From: Aliarcobacter thereius LMG 24486
GTDB taxonomy: Bacteria > Campylobacterota > Campylobacteria > Campylobacterales > Arcobacteraceae
DNA: 64,000 nucleotides
Assembly (NCBI RefSeq): GCF_004214815.1
Contig: NZ_CP035926.1
Coordinates: 1,798,001 to 1,862,000 of the forward strand
Reading direction: 5' to 3'
Made by a program: the position numbers and the translations under genes. How positions within the stretch are numbered: the first letter of the stretch is position 1; each line of letters begins with the position of its first letter. Positions 19,879 through 30,789 of this stretch are shown piece by piece. The notes under the pieces were generated by a model, which was given only the letters and a program-made list of their open reading frames with translations, searched no databases and was not told where the DNA came from.

Positions 19879-22212
19879 GTGAAAAATTTAGTAATAGTCG
19901 AGTCTCCAGCAAAAGCAAAAACAATATCAAAATTTCTAGGAAGTGATTACACAGTTATGGCATCTATGGGTCATGTAAGAGATTTACCAAAATCTACTTT
20001 AGGTTTTGATCCAGAAGATAACTTCAAACCAAGCTATCAAGTATCAACTGACAAAAGAAAAGTTATTGCTGAATTAAAAAAGAATATTACAAAAGATACT
20101 ACAATCTATCTAGCGGCCGATGAGGATAGAGAGGGAGAAGCTATTGCTTGGCACTTAATTCCTGCACTTAAAATTGAAAAAAATCCAATAAAAAGAATAG
20201 TTTTTCACGAAATTACAAAAGATGCAATACTTAAAGCATTACAAAATCCTAGAGATGTTGATCAAAACCTTGTAGATGCTCAACAAGCAAGAAGAATTCT
20301 TGATAGAGCTGTTGGATATGAGCTATCTCCACTTTTATGGAAAAAAGTAAGATATGGTTTAAGTGCTGGTCGTGTTCAAAGTGTTGCTGTTAGAATTATT
20401 GTTGAAAGAGAGAATGAAATAAGAGCTTTTGTACCAGAAGAGTTTTGGAAAATTAAAGCAGATTTCATAAATCCTGAACTTCAAAGTGAACTTGCAAAGA
20501 AAAATGGAAAACTTTTAAAAGTAAGAAATGAAAAAGAAGCAAGAGAGATTGAAGCTTCTTTAAATAATGGAAACTTTACTTTAGTTGATATTGAAGAAAA
20601 AGATAGCACAAGAAATCCTGCTGCTCCATTTACTACTTCAACTCTACAACAAGAGGCTTCAAGAAAAATAGGTTTAAGTGTTGCACAAACTATGATGATA
20701 GCTCAACAACTTTATGAAGGGAATACTGCAAATATTCCAAATCATACAGGTGGTTTAATTACTTATATGAGAACTGACTCTTTAAATCTTTCTACTCTTG
20801 CTACAAGTGCTGCTAAAAAAGTCATTGAAGAGGAATATGGGAAAGATTACTCTTTAACAAAACCAAGAGTTTTTAAATCAAAAGCAAAAGGAGCTCAAGA
20901 AGCTCACGAAGCTATAAGACCTGTGGATATGAGTTTGAAACCATCAGATGTAAAAGCTTATTTAGATTCAGCTCAATATAGACTTTATAGTTTAATTTGG
21001 AAAAGAACAATAGCAACTCAAATGGCAGTTGCAAAAATAGCAAATACAACTTATAAAATAGAAGCTGGAGCTAAAAAAGAGTTCGAATTTCAAACAAAAG
21101 GTCAAAGAATTATATTTGCTGGATTTATGAAAGCATATACAGAAGGTAGCGATAATCCTGAAGAAGTTCTTGAAAGTAGTGAAAAGATATTACCAGAAAT
21201 AAAAGTTGGTACAGTTTTAAATCTTGAAAATCTTTCAAGTGAACAACATTTTACAAAACCACCAGCAAGATATACAGAAGCATCTTTGGTAAAAAAGCTT
21301 GAAAGTGAAGGAATTGGAAGACCATCAACTTATGCTCCAACAATTTCAACAATTCAAGCAAGAGAATATGTAAGTAAAACTGAAGATAAAAAACTAATCC
21401 CAACTCCAACAGGAGAGATTGTAAATAGTTTTTTAACTGACCACTTTTCAAATATTGTAGATTTAGGATTCACTGCAAGAATCGAAGAAGAGTTTGATGA
21501 TATTGCTGATGGTAAAAAAGCTTGGGTTGATGTAATGAGAAGCTTTTATGGAGATTTTAAAGAAACAATAAAAGATAAAGAAGAGAATATTAATAAATCA
21601 GATTATCTACAAGTAAGAGAGCTAGGAATTGATCCAAAAAGTGGAAAACCTGTAAGTGCAAGAGTTGGAAGATTTGGTCCATTTATACAAATTGGTACAA
21701 AAGATGATGAAGAAAAACCAAAATTTGTAGCTATTCCAAAAGAGTTAAATATGGATACTATCACTTTTGATGAAGCTATGTTTTTATTTACACTTCCAAG
21801 AGTAGTTGGAATTGATGATAATGGAAATGAGATAAAAGCAAATATTGGAAGATTTGGTCCATATTTACAAGTAAAATCTACTTACTATTCATTAAAAACT
21901 GATGATCCTTATAAAATTGAAGAGAAAAGAGCAAAAGAGATTATAAGTGAAATAGATGAAGCGAAGAGAAAAGCACTAATCCAAGATTTCCCAAAAGAAA
22001 AAATTCAAATTTTAAATGGTCAATATGGTCCATATATAAAACAAGGTAGAAAAAACTTTAAAATACCAAAAACAAAAGATGCTTCAGCTCTTACTTTAGA
22101 AGAGTGCTTAGAGATTATTGAAAAAGATTCAAAAACAAAAAAAGCACCTGCTAAAAAAACTACAACAAAGAGAGCAAGTACAACAAGTACTAAAAAAGAA
22201 AAAAAAGAGTAA
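19879..22212 (+). CDS. topA: DNA topoisomerase I
   Basis: Type IA topoisomerase relaxing negative supercoils. The 777 residues begin with the Toprim domain (LVIVESPAKAKTI, and DEDREGEAIAWHL with the metal-binding acids). The catalytic Tyr is in TGGLITYMRTDS. Instead of Cys-type zinc fingers the C-terminal third has repeated GRFGPF/GRFGPY/GQYGPY modules and ends in a Lys/Thr-rich tail, which should bind DNA. The start is GTG at 19879 with GAAGG upstream. The phosphodiesterase gene follows directly. Confidence 0.96.
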   Translation: MKNLVIVESPAKAKTISKFLGSDYTVMASMGHVRDLPKSTLGFDPEDNFKPSYQVSTDKRKVIAELKKNITKDTTIYLAADEDREGEAIAWHLIPALKIEKNPIKRIVFHEITKDAILKALQNPRDVDQNLVDAQQARRILDRAVGYELSPLLWKKVRYGLSAGRVQSVAVRIIVERENEIRAFVPEEFWKIKADFINPELQSELAKKNGKLLKVRNEKEAREIEASLNNGNFTLVDIEEKDSTRNPAAPFTTSTLQQEASRKIGLSVAQTMMIAQQLYEGNTANIPNHTGGLITYMRTDSLNLSTLATSAAKKVIEEEYGKDYSLTKPRVFKSKAKGAQEAHEAIRPVDMSLKPSDVKAYLDSAQYRLYSLIWKRTIATQMAVAKIANTTYKIEAGAKKEFEFQTKGQRIIFAGFMKAYTEGSDNPEEVLESSEKILPEIKVGTVLNLENLSSEQHFTKPPARYTEASLVKKLESEGIGRPSTYAPTISTIQAREYVSKTEDKKLIPTPTGEIVNSFLTDHFSNIVDLGFTARIEEEFDDIADGKKAWVDVMRSFYGDFKETIKDKEENINKSDYLQVRELGIDPKSGKPVSARVGRFGPFIQIGTKDDEEKPKFVAIPKELNMDTITFDEAMFLFTLPRVVGIDDNGNEIKANIGRFGPYLQVKSTYYSLKTDDPYKIEEKRAKEIISEIDEAKRKALIQDFPKEKIQILNGQYGPYIKQGRKNFKIPKTKDASALTLEECLEIIEKDSKTKKAPAKKTTTKRASTTSTKKEKKE

Positions 22213-22725
22213 ATGAAAATAGGTATTATCTCAGATAGTCATCACAGACTAGATTATTTAAAGTCTTGCATAGATTTTTTGAAATCTAAATCTTGTGAGT
22301 ATTTAATTCATGCAGGAGATATTTGCCAAAAAGAAGCTTTGGAATTACTAGAAAATTCTGGCTTAAAATATATAGCTGTTTTTGGAAATAACGATAATCA
22401 ACTTTTAGCTTACTCAAATGATTTTAATATCAAAAAAGAGCCTTATTACTTCAAAATAAAAGATAAAACTTTTAAACTTATGCACTTGCCTTTTTATCTA
22501 AATCCTGATGCAGATATCGTAATATTTGGTCATACTCATCAATTTTCTTGCGAATATAAAAACAAAACACTATTTCTAAATCCTGGAGAAGTTTGTGCTA
22601 GAGAGAAAGATTTCATAGAGTGTATGAAACTAGAAATTAAAGAAAATGAGTATATAATCAATCGCTATTTTAAAAGAATTGAAGAAAATAATTTTAATAA
22701 GGAAGAGATTAAATATGAACAATAA
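22213..22725 (+). CDS. YfcE/MJ0936-type metallophosphoesterase
   Basis: A 170-residue calcineurin-like phosphodiesterase. Metal-binding motifs are visible: IISDSHH (residues 5-11), HAGDI, GNNDN and FGHTH. The GHG-type motif before the last block is replaced by LMHLPFYL, so one metal ligand may differ from the classic enzyme. The ATG follows the topA stop immediately, and the end overlaps bioB by 11 bases. The substrate is not known. Confidence 0.85.
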   Translation: MKIGIISDSHHRLDYLKSCIDFLKSKSCEYLIHAGDICQKEALELLENSGLKYIAVFGNNDNQLLAYSNDFNIKKEPYYFKIKDKTFKLMHLPFYLNPDADIVIFGHTHQFSCEYKNKTLFLNPGEVCAREKDFIECMKLEIKENEYIINRYFKRIEENNFNKEEIKYEQ

Positions 22726-23584
22726 TGAAGAGATTTTTTTATGTGCAATTTGCAATGTTGAAAGTGGTACTTGCAACGAAGATTGTAAATTCTGTACTCA
22801 AAGTGTAAGATATAAAGCAGATATCCAAAGATACAAATTAAAAAATATAGAACAAATAGTAAAAGAAGCAACTATTGCAAGAGCAAATGGAGCAGTTGGT
22901 TTTTGTTTAGTAACTGCTGGAGCTGGTCTTACTGATAAAAAAACAAAATTTGTAGCTGAAGCTGCAAAAGCTGTAAAAGCTGCAAATTTAGGACTTAGAG
23001 TAATCGCATGTAATGGAATTGCAACAGTTGAACAATTAAAAGAGCTAAAAGCTGCTGGAGTTGATAACTACAATCATAATTTAGAAACATCAAGAGATTT
23101 TTATAAAACAATTTGCACAACTCACACTTGGGATGATAGATACCAAACTTGCTTAAATGTTAAAGAAGCTGGTCTAAAACTTGTTTGTGGTGGAATTTTT
23201 GGAATGGGTGAAACACAAGAAGATAGAGTTTCTATGCTTGAAGCTATAAATTCTTTAGACCCTATGAATGTACCTTTAAATTTTTTCCATCCAAATGAAG
23301 CTTTGCCAATAGTTAAAAATACAATAAATATTGAACAAGCTTTTGATCTAATAACTTTAGCTAGAGAAATGATCCCAAATGCACATAAAATAATGGTTGC
23401 AGGTGGAAGAGAATTGATGTTTGGAGATAGACAATATGAGATTTTTAAACGAGGTGCAAATGCTTTTGTAATTGGAGATTATCTTACAACTACTGGGAAA
23501 ACTCCAAAAGATGATGTGGACGCTCTTGAAAAACTAGGTTTCAAAATAGCTAAACATATGCACTTAATGCCTGACGAAAAATAA
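22715..23584 (+). CDS. bioB: Biotin synthase
   Basis: Radical SAM enzyme that inserts sulfur into dethiobiotin. The CNEDCKFC motif binds the SAM iron-sulfur cluster, and later CxNV and NHNLETS segments match BioB. I choose the ATG at 22715 (289 residues), preceded by AAGGAAG, rather than the TTG at 22679 in the previous gene. The short length is normal for Campylobacterota, whose BioB lacks the longer C-terminus of the E. coli enzyme. bioC is present elsewhere in the window (54567). Confidence 0.94.
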   Translation: MNNNEEIFLCAICNVESGTCNEDCKFCTQSVRYKADIQRYKLKNIEQIVKEATIARANGAVGFCLVTAGAGLTDKKTKFVAEAAKAVKAANLGLRVIACNGIATVEQLKELKAAGVDNYNHNLETSRDFYKTICTTHTWDDRYQTCLNVKEAGLKLVCGGIFGMGETQEDRVSMLEAINSLDPMNVPLNFFHPNEALPIVKNTINIEQAFDLITLAREMIPNAHKIMVAGGRELMFGDRQYEIFKRGANAFVIGDYLTTTGKTPKDDVDALEKLGFKIAKHMHLMPDEK

Positions 23585-23596
23585 TATTTCTTAATT

Positions 23597-24966
<1,370 letters not shown>

Positions 24967-24967
<1 letters not shown>

Positions 24968-25206
24968 TGAAAATAAAAAGTGAAAAAGCAAGATTTGCTA
25001 TTGTATCAATAGTTTCAGTGATTTTCACACTATTTCTTGCTTATCACTTTGCAATTTTACTTTTTGGAGCTAACTCTTTTATTGCTTATGATTCATTAAA
25101 GAATAAAAAAGTATACTTAGAGAGTGAAATTTCAAGACTACAAAGAGAAAATGCTAGATTACAAAAAGAGTATTTTGAACTTAAAAACCTGGAGCCAGAA
25201 GAATGA
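24967..25206 (+). CDS. FtsB/DivIC-like septum formation initiator
   Basis: A 79-residue bitopic protein: short basic N-terminus, one membrane helix (about residues 10-34), then a coiled coil (about 45-75) with LESEISRLQRENARLQKEYFELK. This is the layout of FtsB/DivIC, the small divisome linker. It overlaps eno by 1 base and the AMIN gene by 4. The exact family cannot be settled by eye because these proteins diverge strongly. Confidence 0.75.
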
Positions 25207-25919
25207 AAAAATTACTAAAGACTACATTGTTATTTGCACTAGTTTTATCACTAGAAGCAAGAGAAAACCCTTTCTCAAACTATAAAGATGATGCTGAACT
25301 TAAATCAGCAGTAGAAGCTATGCAAGAAGATATGTATATCAAAAAAATGCAAGAAGAGATAAATAGTAAAACTTCTAAAAAAGAAGAGATAAAGCCTACT
25401 CCTCAAAAGCCAGTTGAAAAAACATATTCGAAAAAAGAGCTTGATGCAATAATTAAAAAATCAAATCAAGCTAATGAACAAAAAACAAAAGAGATGATTA
25501 AAAAAGAGCTTGAAAATGTAAAGAAAGAGCCAGAACAAGTAGTTTATGTAAAACCAAGAGCAGATATAGCAAGTGAAGATGAAGTTGCTAAAGATGAAAT
25601 AAAAACTTTTAGTATTGAAAGAACTGTTCTTCCTTTTTTAAAAATTTCAATAGATGAAAATAAATTTATAATCAAAACAGATTATAAAATTTTAAAGAAA
25701 TTCTCTCTTGATAAAGATAATAAACTTATCTTTGACTTCAAAGCAAAAACAAATTTTTCTACTGTTAGAGAATCTTTTATGGATATAAACTATAAAAGTC
25801 TTGTAGTAGGAAATCACAATAGTGCTGGTTTCTTCAGAGTTTCTCTTGAATTAAATGATAGTGTTTCAAAATATGAAACTGATATAAAAGAAGGTCTTAT
25901 TACTATTACTAAAAAGTAA
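25203..25919 (+). CDS. AMIN-domain periplasmic protein
   Basis: A 238-residue exported protein: signal peptide MKKLLKTTLLFALVLSLEA, a charged, helical Lys/Glu-rich linker (30-130), and a C-terminal beta-rich AMIN domain (about 145-238). AMIN domains target proteins to peptidoglycan or to the division site. Its position after eno and a DivIC-like gene matches Campylobacter gene order and points to an envelope or division role. Confidence 0.75.
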   Translation: MKKLLKTTLLFALVLSLEARENPFSNYKDDAELKSAVEAMQEDMYIKKMQEEINSKTSKKEEIKPTPQKPVEKTYSKKELDAIIKKSNQANEQKTKEMIKKELENVKKEPEQVVYVKPRADIASEDEVAKDEIKTFSIERTVLPFLKISIDENKFIIKTDYKILKKFSLDKDNKLIFDFKAKTNFSTVRESFMDINYKSLVVGNHNSAGFFRVSLELNDSVSKYETDIKEGLITITKK

Positions 25920-25924
25920 TATAT

Positions 25925-25956
25925 TTAAAAGTAGATGAATTTTTATCTACTTTTAA
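25925..25956. terminator. Terminator between the eno operon and hsdR
   Basis: A 12 base stem (25925-25936 with 25945-25956) and 8 base T-rich loop, followed by TCTTATTT. It marks the left edge of the defence island and sits between convergent genes. Confidence 0.65.
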
Positions 25957-25971
25957 TCTTATTTATAAAAT

Positions 25972-28830
25972 CTAATTAAAATTATAAAACTTATCTACAA
26001 ATTCTACAATTTTATCCAAAACTCTAGGAATTACTTTTTTTCTTTCCAATAATTTTGGTTTTACCAAAAGAATATCTACAATGTCATCACTTAGTGGTTT
26101 TCTACTATCATAAAGATAGTTTTCTATCAATTCTTTTGCTTTATCAATATTAAGATTCTCTTCTTTACATAAAATATTAAAAGATTTCTCTTTTTTAATA
26201 TCTATAAACCTAAAGAATTCATCTTCTATATTTTCAATATCAATCCCACTTAAAGTAGTATTTATAAATTCTTCAATAAGTTCTTTTTTACTTCTTAATA
26301 TTGGGTTTGAATTTATAAGATTATTAATATTCTCTTTTTGTTTTGTTTTATCTTTTTGTTTTGATTGGCTATATTTTGCAAGTAGTTTTAAAATATATGA
26401 AACATTTATCTCATCTTTATGAATAAGTTCTAATTCAAAATCTACATCTTTCAAAATAGATACTTTTTTATCATTTGAGCTATTTTCTCTTTTTATCTTG
26501 TCATAAAGGTCTAAATATTTTGATTTATAATCTTCAAATTGTTGTTCACTCATAGATAAATCAAACCATTTAAAATCACTAAATCCTTCCAAAATATTTT
26601 TAACTCTAATCATCTCTCTAAAAGTTTTTATAAACTCTAGCTGTATATTTTCGTCTATTATACTATCCACACTACTCACACTAGGAGCTATTTGTAAAAG
26701 CCTTATAAAAATTTCATTAAATTTTTGTACATAATACTCATAAGATTCCATCAAAACTTTATCAACATTCTCTTGATTTGAAAAAAGAGCTATTGCTTCA
26801 TCTGTTGCATTTTTTAAGTTTCTAAAACAAACTATATTTCCTTGAGATTTTTTTTCATTTAAAATTCTATTTGTTCTACTGAAAGCTTGGATTAATCCAT
26901 GATATTTTAAATTTTTATCTACATATAAAGTATTTAAACTAGGTGCATCAAAACCAGTCAAAAACATATTTACAACAAGCAAAATATCTATCTCTTTTTT
27001 CTTTGTTCTTCTTGAAATATCATCATAATAGTTATAAAAACTTTTTGTATCTTTTGTAGTGTAATTTGTATCAAATAGCTTATTATAATCGCTTATATAC
27101 TCTTCTAATTTATCTCTTGAGTGCTGATTTATATTTGTTTCATCAATCAAAATATCACTCTCATCTAAAGCATAAATTCCATTTGCATCTTTGTCATCTT
27201 CATTTGCACTGTATGAAAATATTGTTGCAATCTTTAAATCTTGATTTTTCTTTTTAAAAGCTTCATAGTATTTACACAAAACCTCAACACTACTAACAGC
27301 AAAAATAGAGTTAAACTCTTTTGAGTGAGTTTTTCTATCATGATTTGTCAAGATATAATCAACTATTTTCTCAATTCTATCATTGCTTTCAAATAACTCT
27401 TTTGTATCAATTCCTTCAACTTCAATATCTATCTCATTTGCACTATCTTTTTTCTTATATCTTCCTACATATTCAACTGAAAACTTCAATACATTTTCAT
27501 CTTTTATTGCATTTGTTATGATATATTTGTGAAGTCTATCTCCAAAAAGTTCTGCTGTTGTTCTTTTTCCAAACTTATTTCCCAAAGCATTATCTTCAAA
27601 TATTGGTGTTCCTGTGAAACCCATAAGTTGTGCATTTGTAAAAAACTTAACAATATTTTTGTGTGCTTCTCCAAACTGGCTTCTATGACACTCATCAAAT
27701 ATAAAAACTATTTTTTTATCTTTTAGGTTTTGCATATCTTTTAAATATCTTTGATTATTTATAGCATTGTTTAGTTTTTGAATAGTTGTTATGATAAGTT
27801 TGCTATCTTTTAGCTCTCCTTTTTTATTTTTATAAACTCCTAAGAACTGCTTTACTAAAGTTTTTGTATTGTCTGTGCCATCTACACTTCCTGAACTAAA
27901 ACTATTAAACTCTTTTGTAGTTTGAGAGTCTAAATCTTTTCTATCTACAACAAAAACTACTTTTTCAACTTCACTAAAATTTGTAAGAATTTGTGAAGCT
28001 TTAAACGATGTCAAAGTTTTTCCACTTCCTGTTGTATGCCAAATATAGCCATTTTTATTTGTATTTTTTACTCTATTTATGATAGCTTCAACAGCCCAAA
28101 ACTGATAAGGTCGTAAAACCATAAGTATCTTTGGAACTTGTGCTAAAACTATATATCTACATATCATTTTAGATATATGGCATTTTTCTAAAAACTGTTT
28201 TGTAAATTGGCTTAATTCTGTGATATTGTTATTGCTTTCATCTGCCCAAAAGAATGTTTGTTTAAATGACTGTTTTTTGTTGTTTGAGTAATATTTTGTA
28301 TTTACTCCATTTGAGATTACAAATATTTGAATATATGAGAATAAAGCACTATTAAAACTATATGAGTGTCTTTGGTATCTGTTTATCTGATTAAAAGCTT
28401 CTTTTAGCTCTAATCCTCTTCTTTTTAACTCTATTTGTACAAGTGGCAAACCATTTATAAGAAGCGTTACATCATATCTATTTTTATAAGCTCCTTGTAT
28501 TGTTACTTGAGAAGTTACTTGAAAAATATTTTGACACCAATTTATACTATCCAAAAACTCAATATATATGGTTGTTTTATTGTCATCTTTTAAAAGTGCA
28601 TATTTACCTCTTAAAGTTTCAGCTTTATCAAATATATCGCCTTTGTTTAGATGATTTAATACTCTTTGAAACTCTGCTTGGCTTAAAGTTATTTTATTGT
28701 GAATTTCAAGCTGTTTTTTTAGATTTCCTAAAAGCTCTTTTTCATCTTTTATATAAACTCTTTCATAATCCAAGCTCTGTAATTGTTTGATTAAATTCTC
28801 TTCTAATGTTGCTTCATCTTGTGTGTTCAT
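25972..28830 (-). CDS. hsdR: Type I restriction enzyme R subunit HsdR
   Basis: The motor and nuclease subunit of a type I restriction-modification complex. It has 952 residues. The N-terminal nuclease has the PD-ExK pattern (Asp120, Glu134-Leu-Lys136) and a QxxxY motif (Gln148-Tyr152). The SF2 translocase has Walker A HTTGSGKT (265-272) and DECH (379-382), then FTGTP and the later QAFSRTNR motif VI. A helical C-terminal region follows. It is the last gene of the island, 41 bases downstream of the DUF2326 gene, which separates it from hsdS by four genes. All motifs look intact. Confidence 0.95.
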   Translation of the reverse strand: MNTQDEATLEENLIKQLQSLDYERVYIKDEKELLGNLKKQLEIHNKITLSQAEFQRVLNHLNKGDIFDKAETLRGKYALLKDDNKTTIYIEFLDSINWCQNIFQVTSQVTIQGAYKNRYDVTLLINGLPLVQIELKRRGLELKEAFNQINRYQRHSYSFNSALFSYIQIFVISNGVNTKYYSNNKKQSFKQTFFWADESNNNITELSQFTKQFLEKCHISKMICRYIVLAQVPKILMVLRPYQFWAVEAIINRVKNTNKNGYIWHTTGSGKTLTSFKASQILTNFSEVEKVVFVVDRKDLDSQTTKEFNSFSSGSVDGTDNTKTLVKQFLGVYKNKKGELKDSKLIITTIQKLNNAINNQRYLKDMQNLKDKKIVFIFDECHRSQFGEAHKNIVKFFTNAQLMGFTGTPIFEDNALGNKFGKRTTAELFGDRLHKYIITNAIKDENVLKFSVEYVGRYKKKDSANEIDIEVEGIDTKELFESNDRIEKIVDYILTNHDRKTHSKEFNSIFAVSSVEVLCKYYEAFKKKNQDLKIATIFSYSANEDDKDANGIYALDESDILIDETNINQHSRDKLEEYISDYNKLFDTNYTTKDTKSFYNYYDDISRRTKKKEIDILLVVNMFLTGFDAPSLNTLYVDKNLKYHGLIQAFSRTNRILNEKKSQGNIVCFRNLKNATDEAIALFSNQENVDKVLMESYEYYVQKFNEIFIRLLQIAPSVSSVDSIIDENIQLEFIKTFREMIRVKNILEGFSDFKWFDLSMSEQQFEDYKSKYLDLYDKIKRENSSNDKKVSILKDVDFELELIHKDEINVSYILKLLAKYSQSKQKDKTKQKENINNLINSNPILRSKKELIEEFINTTLSGIDIENIEDEFFRFIDIKKEKSFNILCKEENLNIDKAKELIENYLYDSRKPLSDDIVDILLVKPKLLERKKVIPRVLDKIVEFVDKFYNFN

Positions 28831-28871
28831 TATTGATTTACCTAAGTTACTATATTTTCAGTTGAATAATT

Positions 28872-30584
28872 TTAATTAAAACTTTCTCCAAATAACCAAT
28901 TTTTTGGTTCAATATCATTTAATTCTAAGATAATACTATCTTCTATAACTTTTTTTTCTTCTTCTGATAAAATATTTATTTGCTTATTTTTATCTAATAC
29001 TTCATTTAATGTGCTATCTCCAACATTTATAAAATATTGTAAAGAGCTATTTTGTACAAGTTCAGTTATAAGCTTAAAAATCATAGTTTTTTGTCTTTTA
29101 TCCATCTCTGAAAAAACACAACCATCGTGAGATAAAAACTCTAATAATTTAGGATTTAACAGATAAAGCAATACATCATAACAAAAGATTTTAACTTCTC
29201 CAACTCCTTGTGAACCTTGTTTTGGTATATCACTAATAATATCAAATAAATATCTGGCTGTTGGTGTTTCTACTATTTTTAGTGAACCACCTGTATTATC
29301 ATAAAATCTTTTAACCAAACTTCTAAATTTCTGTTCTATTTCTTCAAATCTGTTATGATTTTTTTCTAAATAAGATAAACTCTCTTTTTTTATTATAGTT
29401 TCATTCATTTCTAATTGAACTTTATCTTTTTTAAAATCATTTAAAATATGTTCATATTTCTCTAAATCTTTTTGTTCTTCTTCAAGTGTTTTTATCCTAT
29501 CTTTTAGGCTATCCCTCTCTTCTAAAGCTCCACTGTTATTCAAATCTTTTATTATGCTATCTCTTTTAGTTGATATTTCTTGCATACTTTGTTCTAACTT
29601 TATTAATTCAATATTCAAATCATTTAACTCTATGGATAATCTTTTTTTCCTATTTTGTATCAAATTATTATGAAACTCTTGAGCTTCTTCTAATCGCTTA
29701 GTAATTTTTTCTTCAAAAAAGAAATTTGCTTCATCATAAATTTCTTTAATCTTTTCAATATCAACATCAATATTTTCAGAGCTTTCTAAATTTAACTCTT
29801 TCATTTTTATTTTTTTAGAAATGATATAAATTTTATTTCTAAAATCATTAATATTTTGAGTTAATATATCTGCCTCTTGTTTTAAACTATCATAATTTTC
29901 AGCAATAATAAATTTATCTAACTGCTCTTCTAATCTATTAATTTCATCTTTAATATCATTAATATTATTTTTATCAAGTTTTTTTTCATACTCTTTTAAT
30001 GTTTTTTCTGCACTTTTCAATTTAGATAACTTATCTTTTATATCAAAATTTCTTTTAACTAATGACAGATTAATTCCTAATAAAAATAAGTTAGACATTT
30101 TTTGATAATAATCTTCTAAAGGTCTTCCTTGTTGAGTTAAAACATTACTATAATAACTCACTTCACTACTAAATCTTCTTGAAAAACAATTGAATAGTTG
30201 TTTAAAAGATATTTCGCAATTATCTCCTAGAAATATCTCTGTCAATTTGCTTGGATAGTTTGCTTTCACTATTTTTTCATCATTTATATAAAACTCCGAT
30301 TTTGAAAAATCTTTTTTTATTGTATATTCTTGATTGTTATGAATTAAAGAGAGTTCAAAAATTCCATATTCTGACAAATATTTTTCTAGTTTTTTCTCTG
30401 AAGATGTCTTAAATTTTGAACCAAACATATAATGAATTAAAGATAATGATAAACTTTTACCCAATCCATTTATTGTTTTCTTTTGTTCATCTGTTAATTG
30501 TGTACCAACAACTATATTTAAACCATCTTTGAAATTTAATGTTTTAAATTTTGGATTATCTGATGTTAATTGTAATAGTTTCAT
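28872..30584 (-). CDS. DUF2326 ABC-type ATPase of an ABC-3C system
   Basis: A 570-residue SMC/RecN-like ATPase. Walker A is NGLGKS (39-44, Lys43). A long coiled coil fills about 165-410. The C-terminal half has GSQGVGEVKIF (signature region) and HDGCVFSEMDKRQ (Walker B region), as in DUF2326 proteins. This family is the ATPase of ABC three-component (ABC-3C) systems, predicted conflict modules described by comparative genomics. It overlaps the small middle-component gene by 29 bases. The target and mechanism are unknown. Confidence 0.85.
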   Translation of the reverse strand: MKLLQLTSDNPKFKTLNFKDGLNIVVGTQLTDEQKKTINGLGKSLSLSLIHYMFGSKFKTSSEKKLEKYLSEYGIFELSLIHNNQEYTIKKDFSKSEFYINDEKIVKANYPSKLTEIFLGDNCEISFKQLFNCFSRRFSSEVSYYSNVLTQQGRPLEDYYQKMSNLFLLGINLSLVKRNFDIKDKLSKLKSAEKTLKEYEKKLDKNNINDIKDEINRLEEQLDKFIIAENYDSLKQEADILTQNINDFRNKIYIISKKIKMKELNLESSENIDVDIEKIKEIYDEANFFFEEKITKRLEEAQEFHNNLIQNRKKRLSIELNDLNIELIKLEQSMQEISTKRDSIIKDLNNSGALEERDSLKDRIKTLEEEQKDLEKYEHILNDFKKDKVQLEMNETIIKKESLSYLEKNHNRFEEIEQKFRSLVKRFYDNTGGSLKIVETPTARYLFDIISDIPKQGSQGVGEVKIFCYDVLLYLLNPKLLEFLSHDGCVFSEMDKRQKTMIFKLITELVQNSSLQYFINVGDSTLNEVLDKNKQINILSEEEKKVIEDSIILELNDIEPKNWLFGESFN

Positions 30585-30789
30585 CGTTACTCTCCACTTT
30601 ATTTATTATATATAGAAAATCTATACACAAAATTAATTTTTCAATAGATATTTTTTTATAATATTTTTCATTTAACCTATCTAATAAATCATCTAAAGAT
30701 ATTGCTTCATTTTTAAGAATATCTAAAACAACAGATGAAATACTAATCAAACTATCAACTGGTTGAATTATTTTTGTAGGCATTATCAT
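30556..30789 (-). CDS. ABC-3C middle component, MC6-like
   Basis: A 77-residue protein starting MIMPTKIIQPVDSLI, which resembles the MC6 class of ABC-3C middle components (typically starting M-[IL]-x-P-[TS]-K). The rest is a small winged-helix-like fold (DDLLDRLNEKYYKKISIEKLILCIDFLY). Its start overlaps the SMEK gene by 4 bases, and its end lies 29 bases inside the ATPase gene. The middle component is thought to link the sensor/effector protein to the ATPase. Confidence 0.75.
   Translation of the reverse strand: MIMPTKIIQPVDSLISISSVVLDILKNEAISLDDLLDRLNEKYYKKISIEKLILCIDFLYIINKVESNDETITINIR

Noticed and set aside
22679-22714. TTG start giving a longer biotin synthase
   Set aside because: The ATG at 22715 has a good ribosome binding site (AAGGAAG), and the extra residues do not match BioB.
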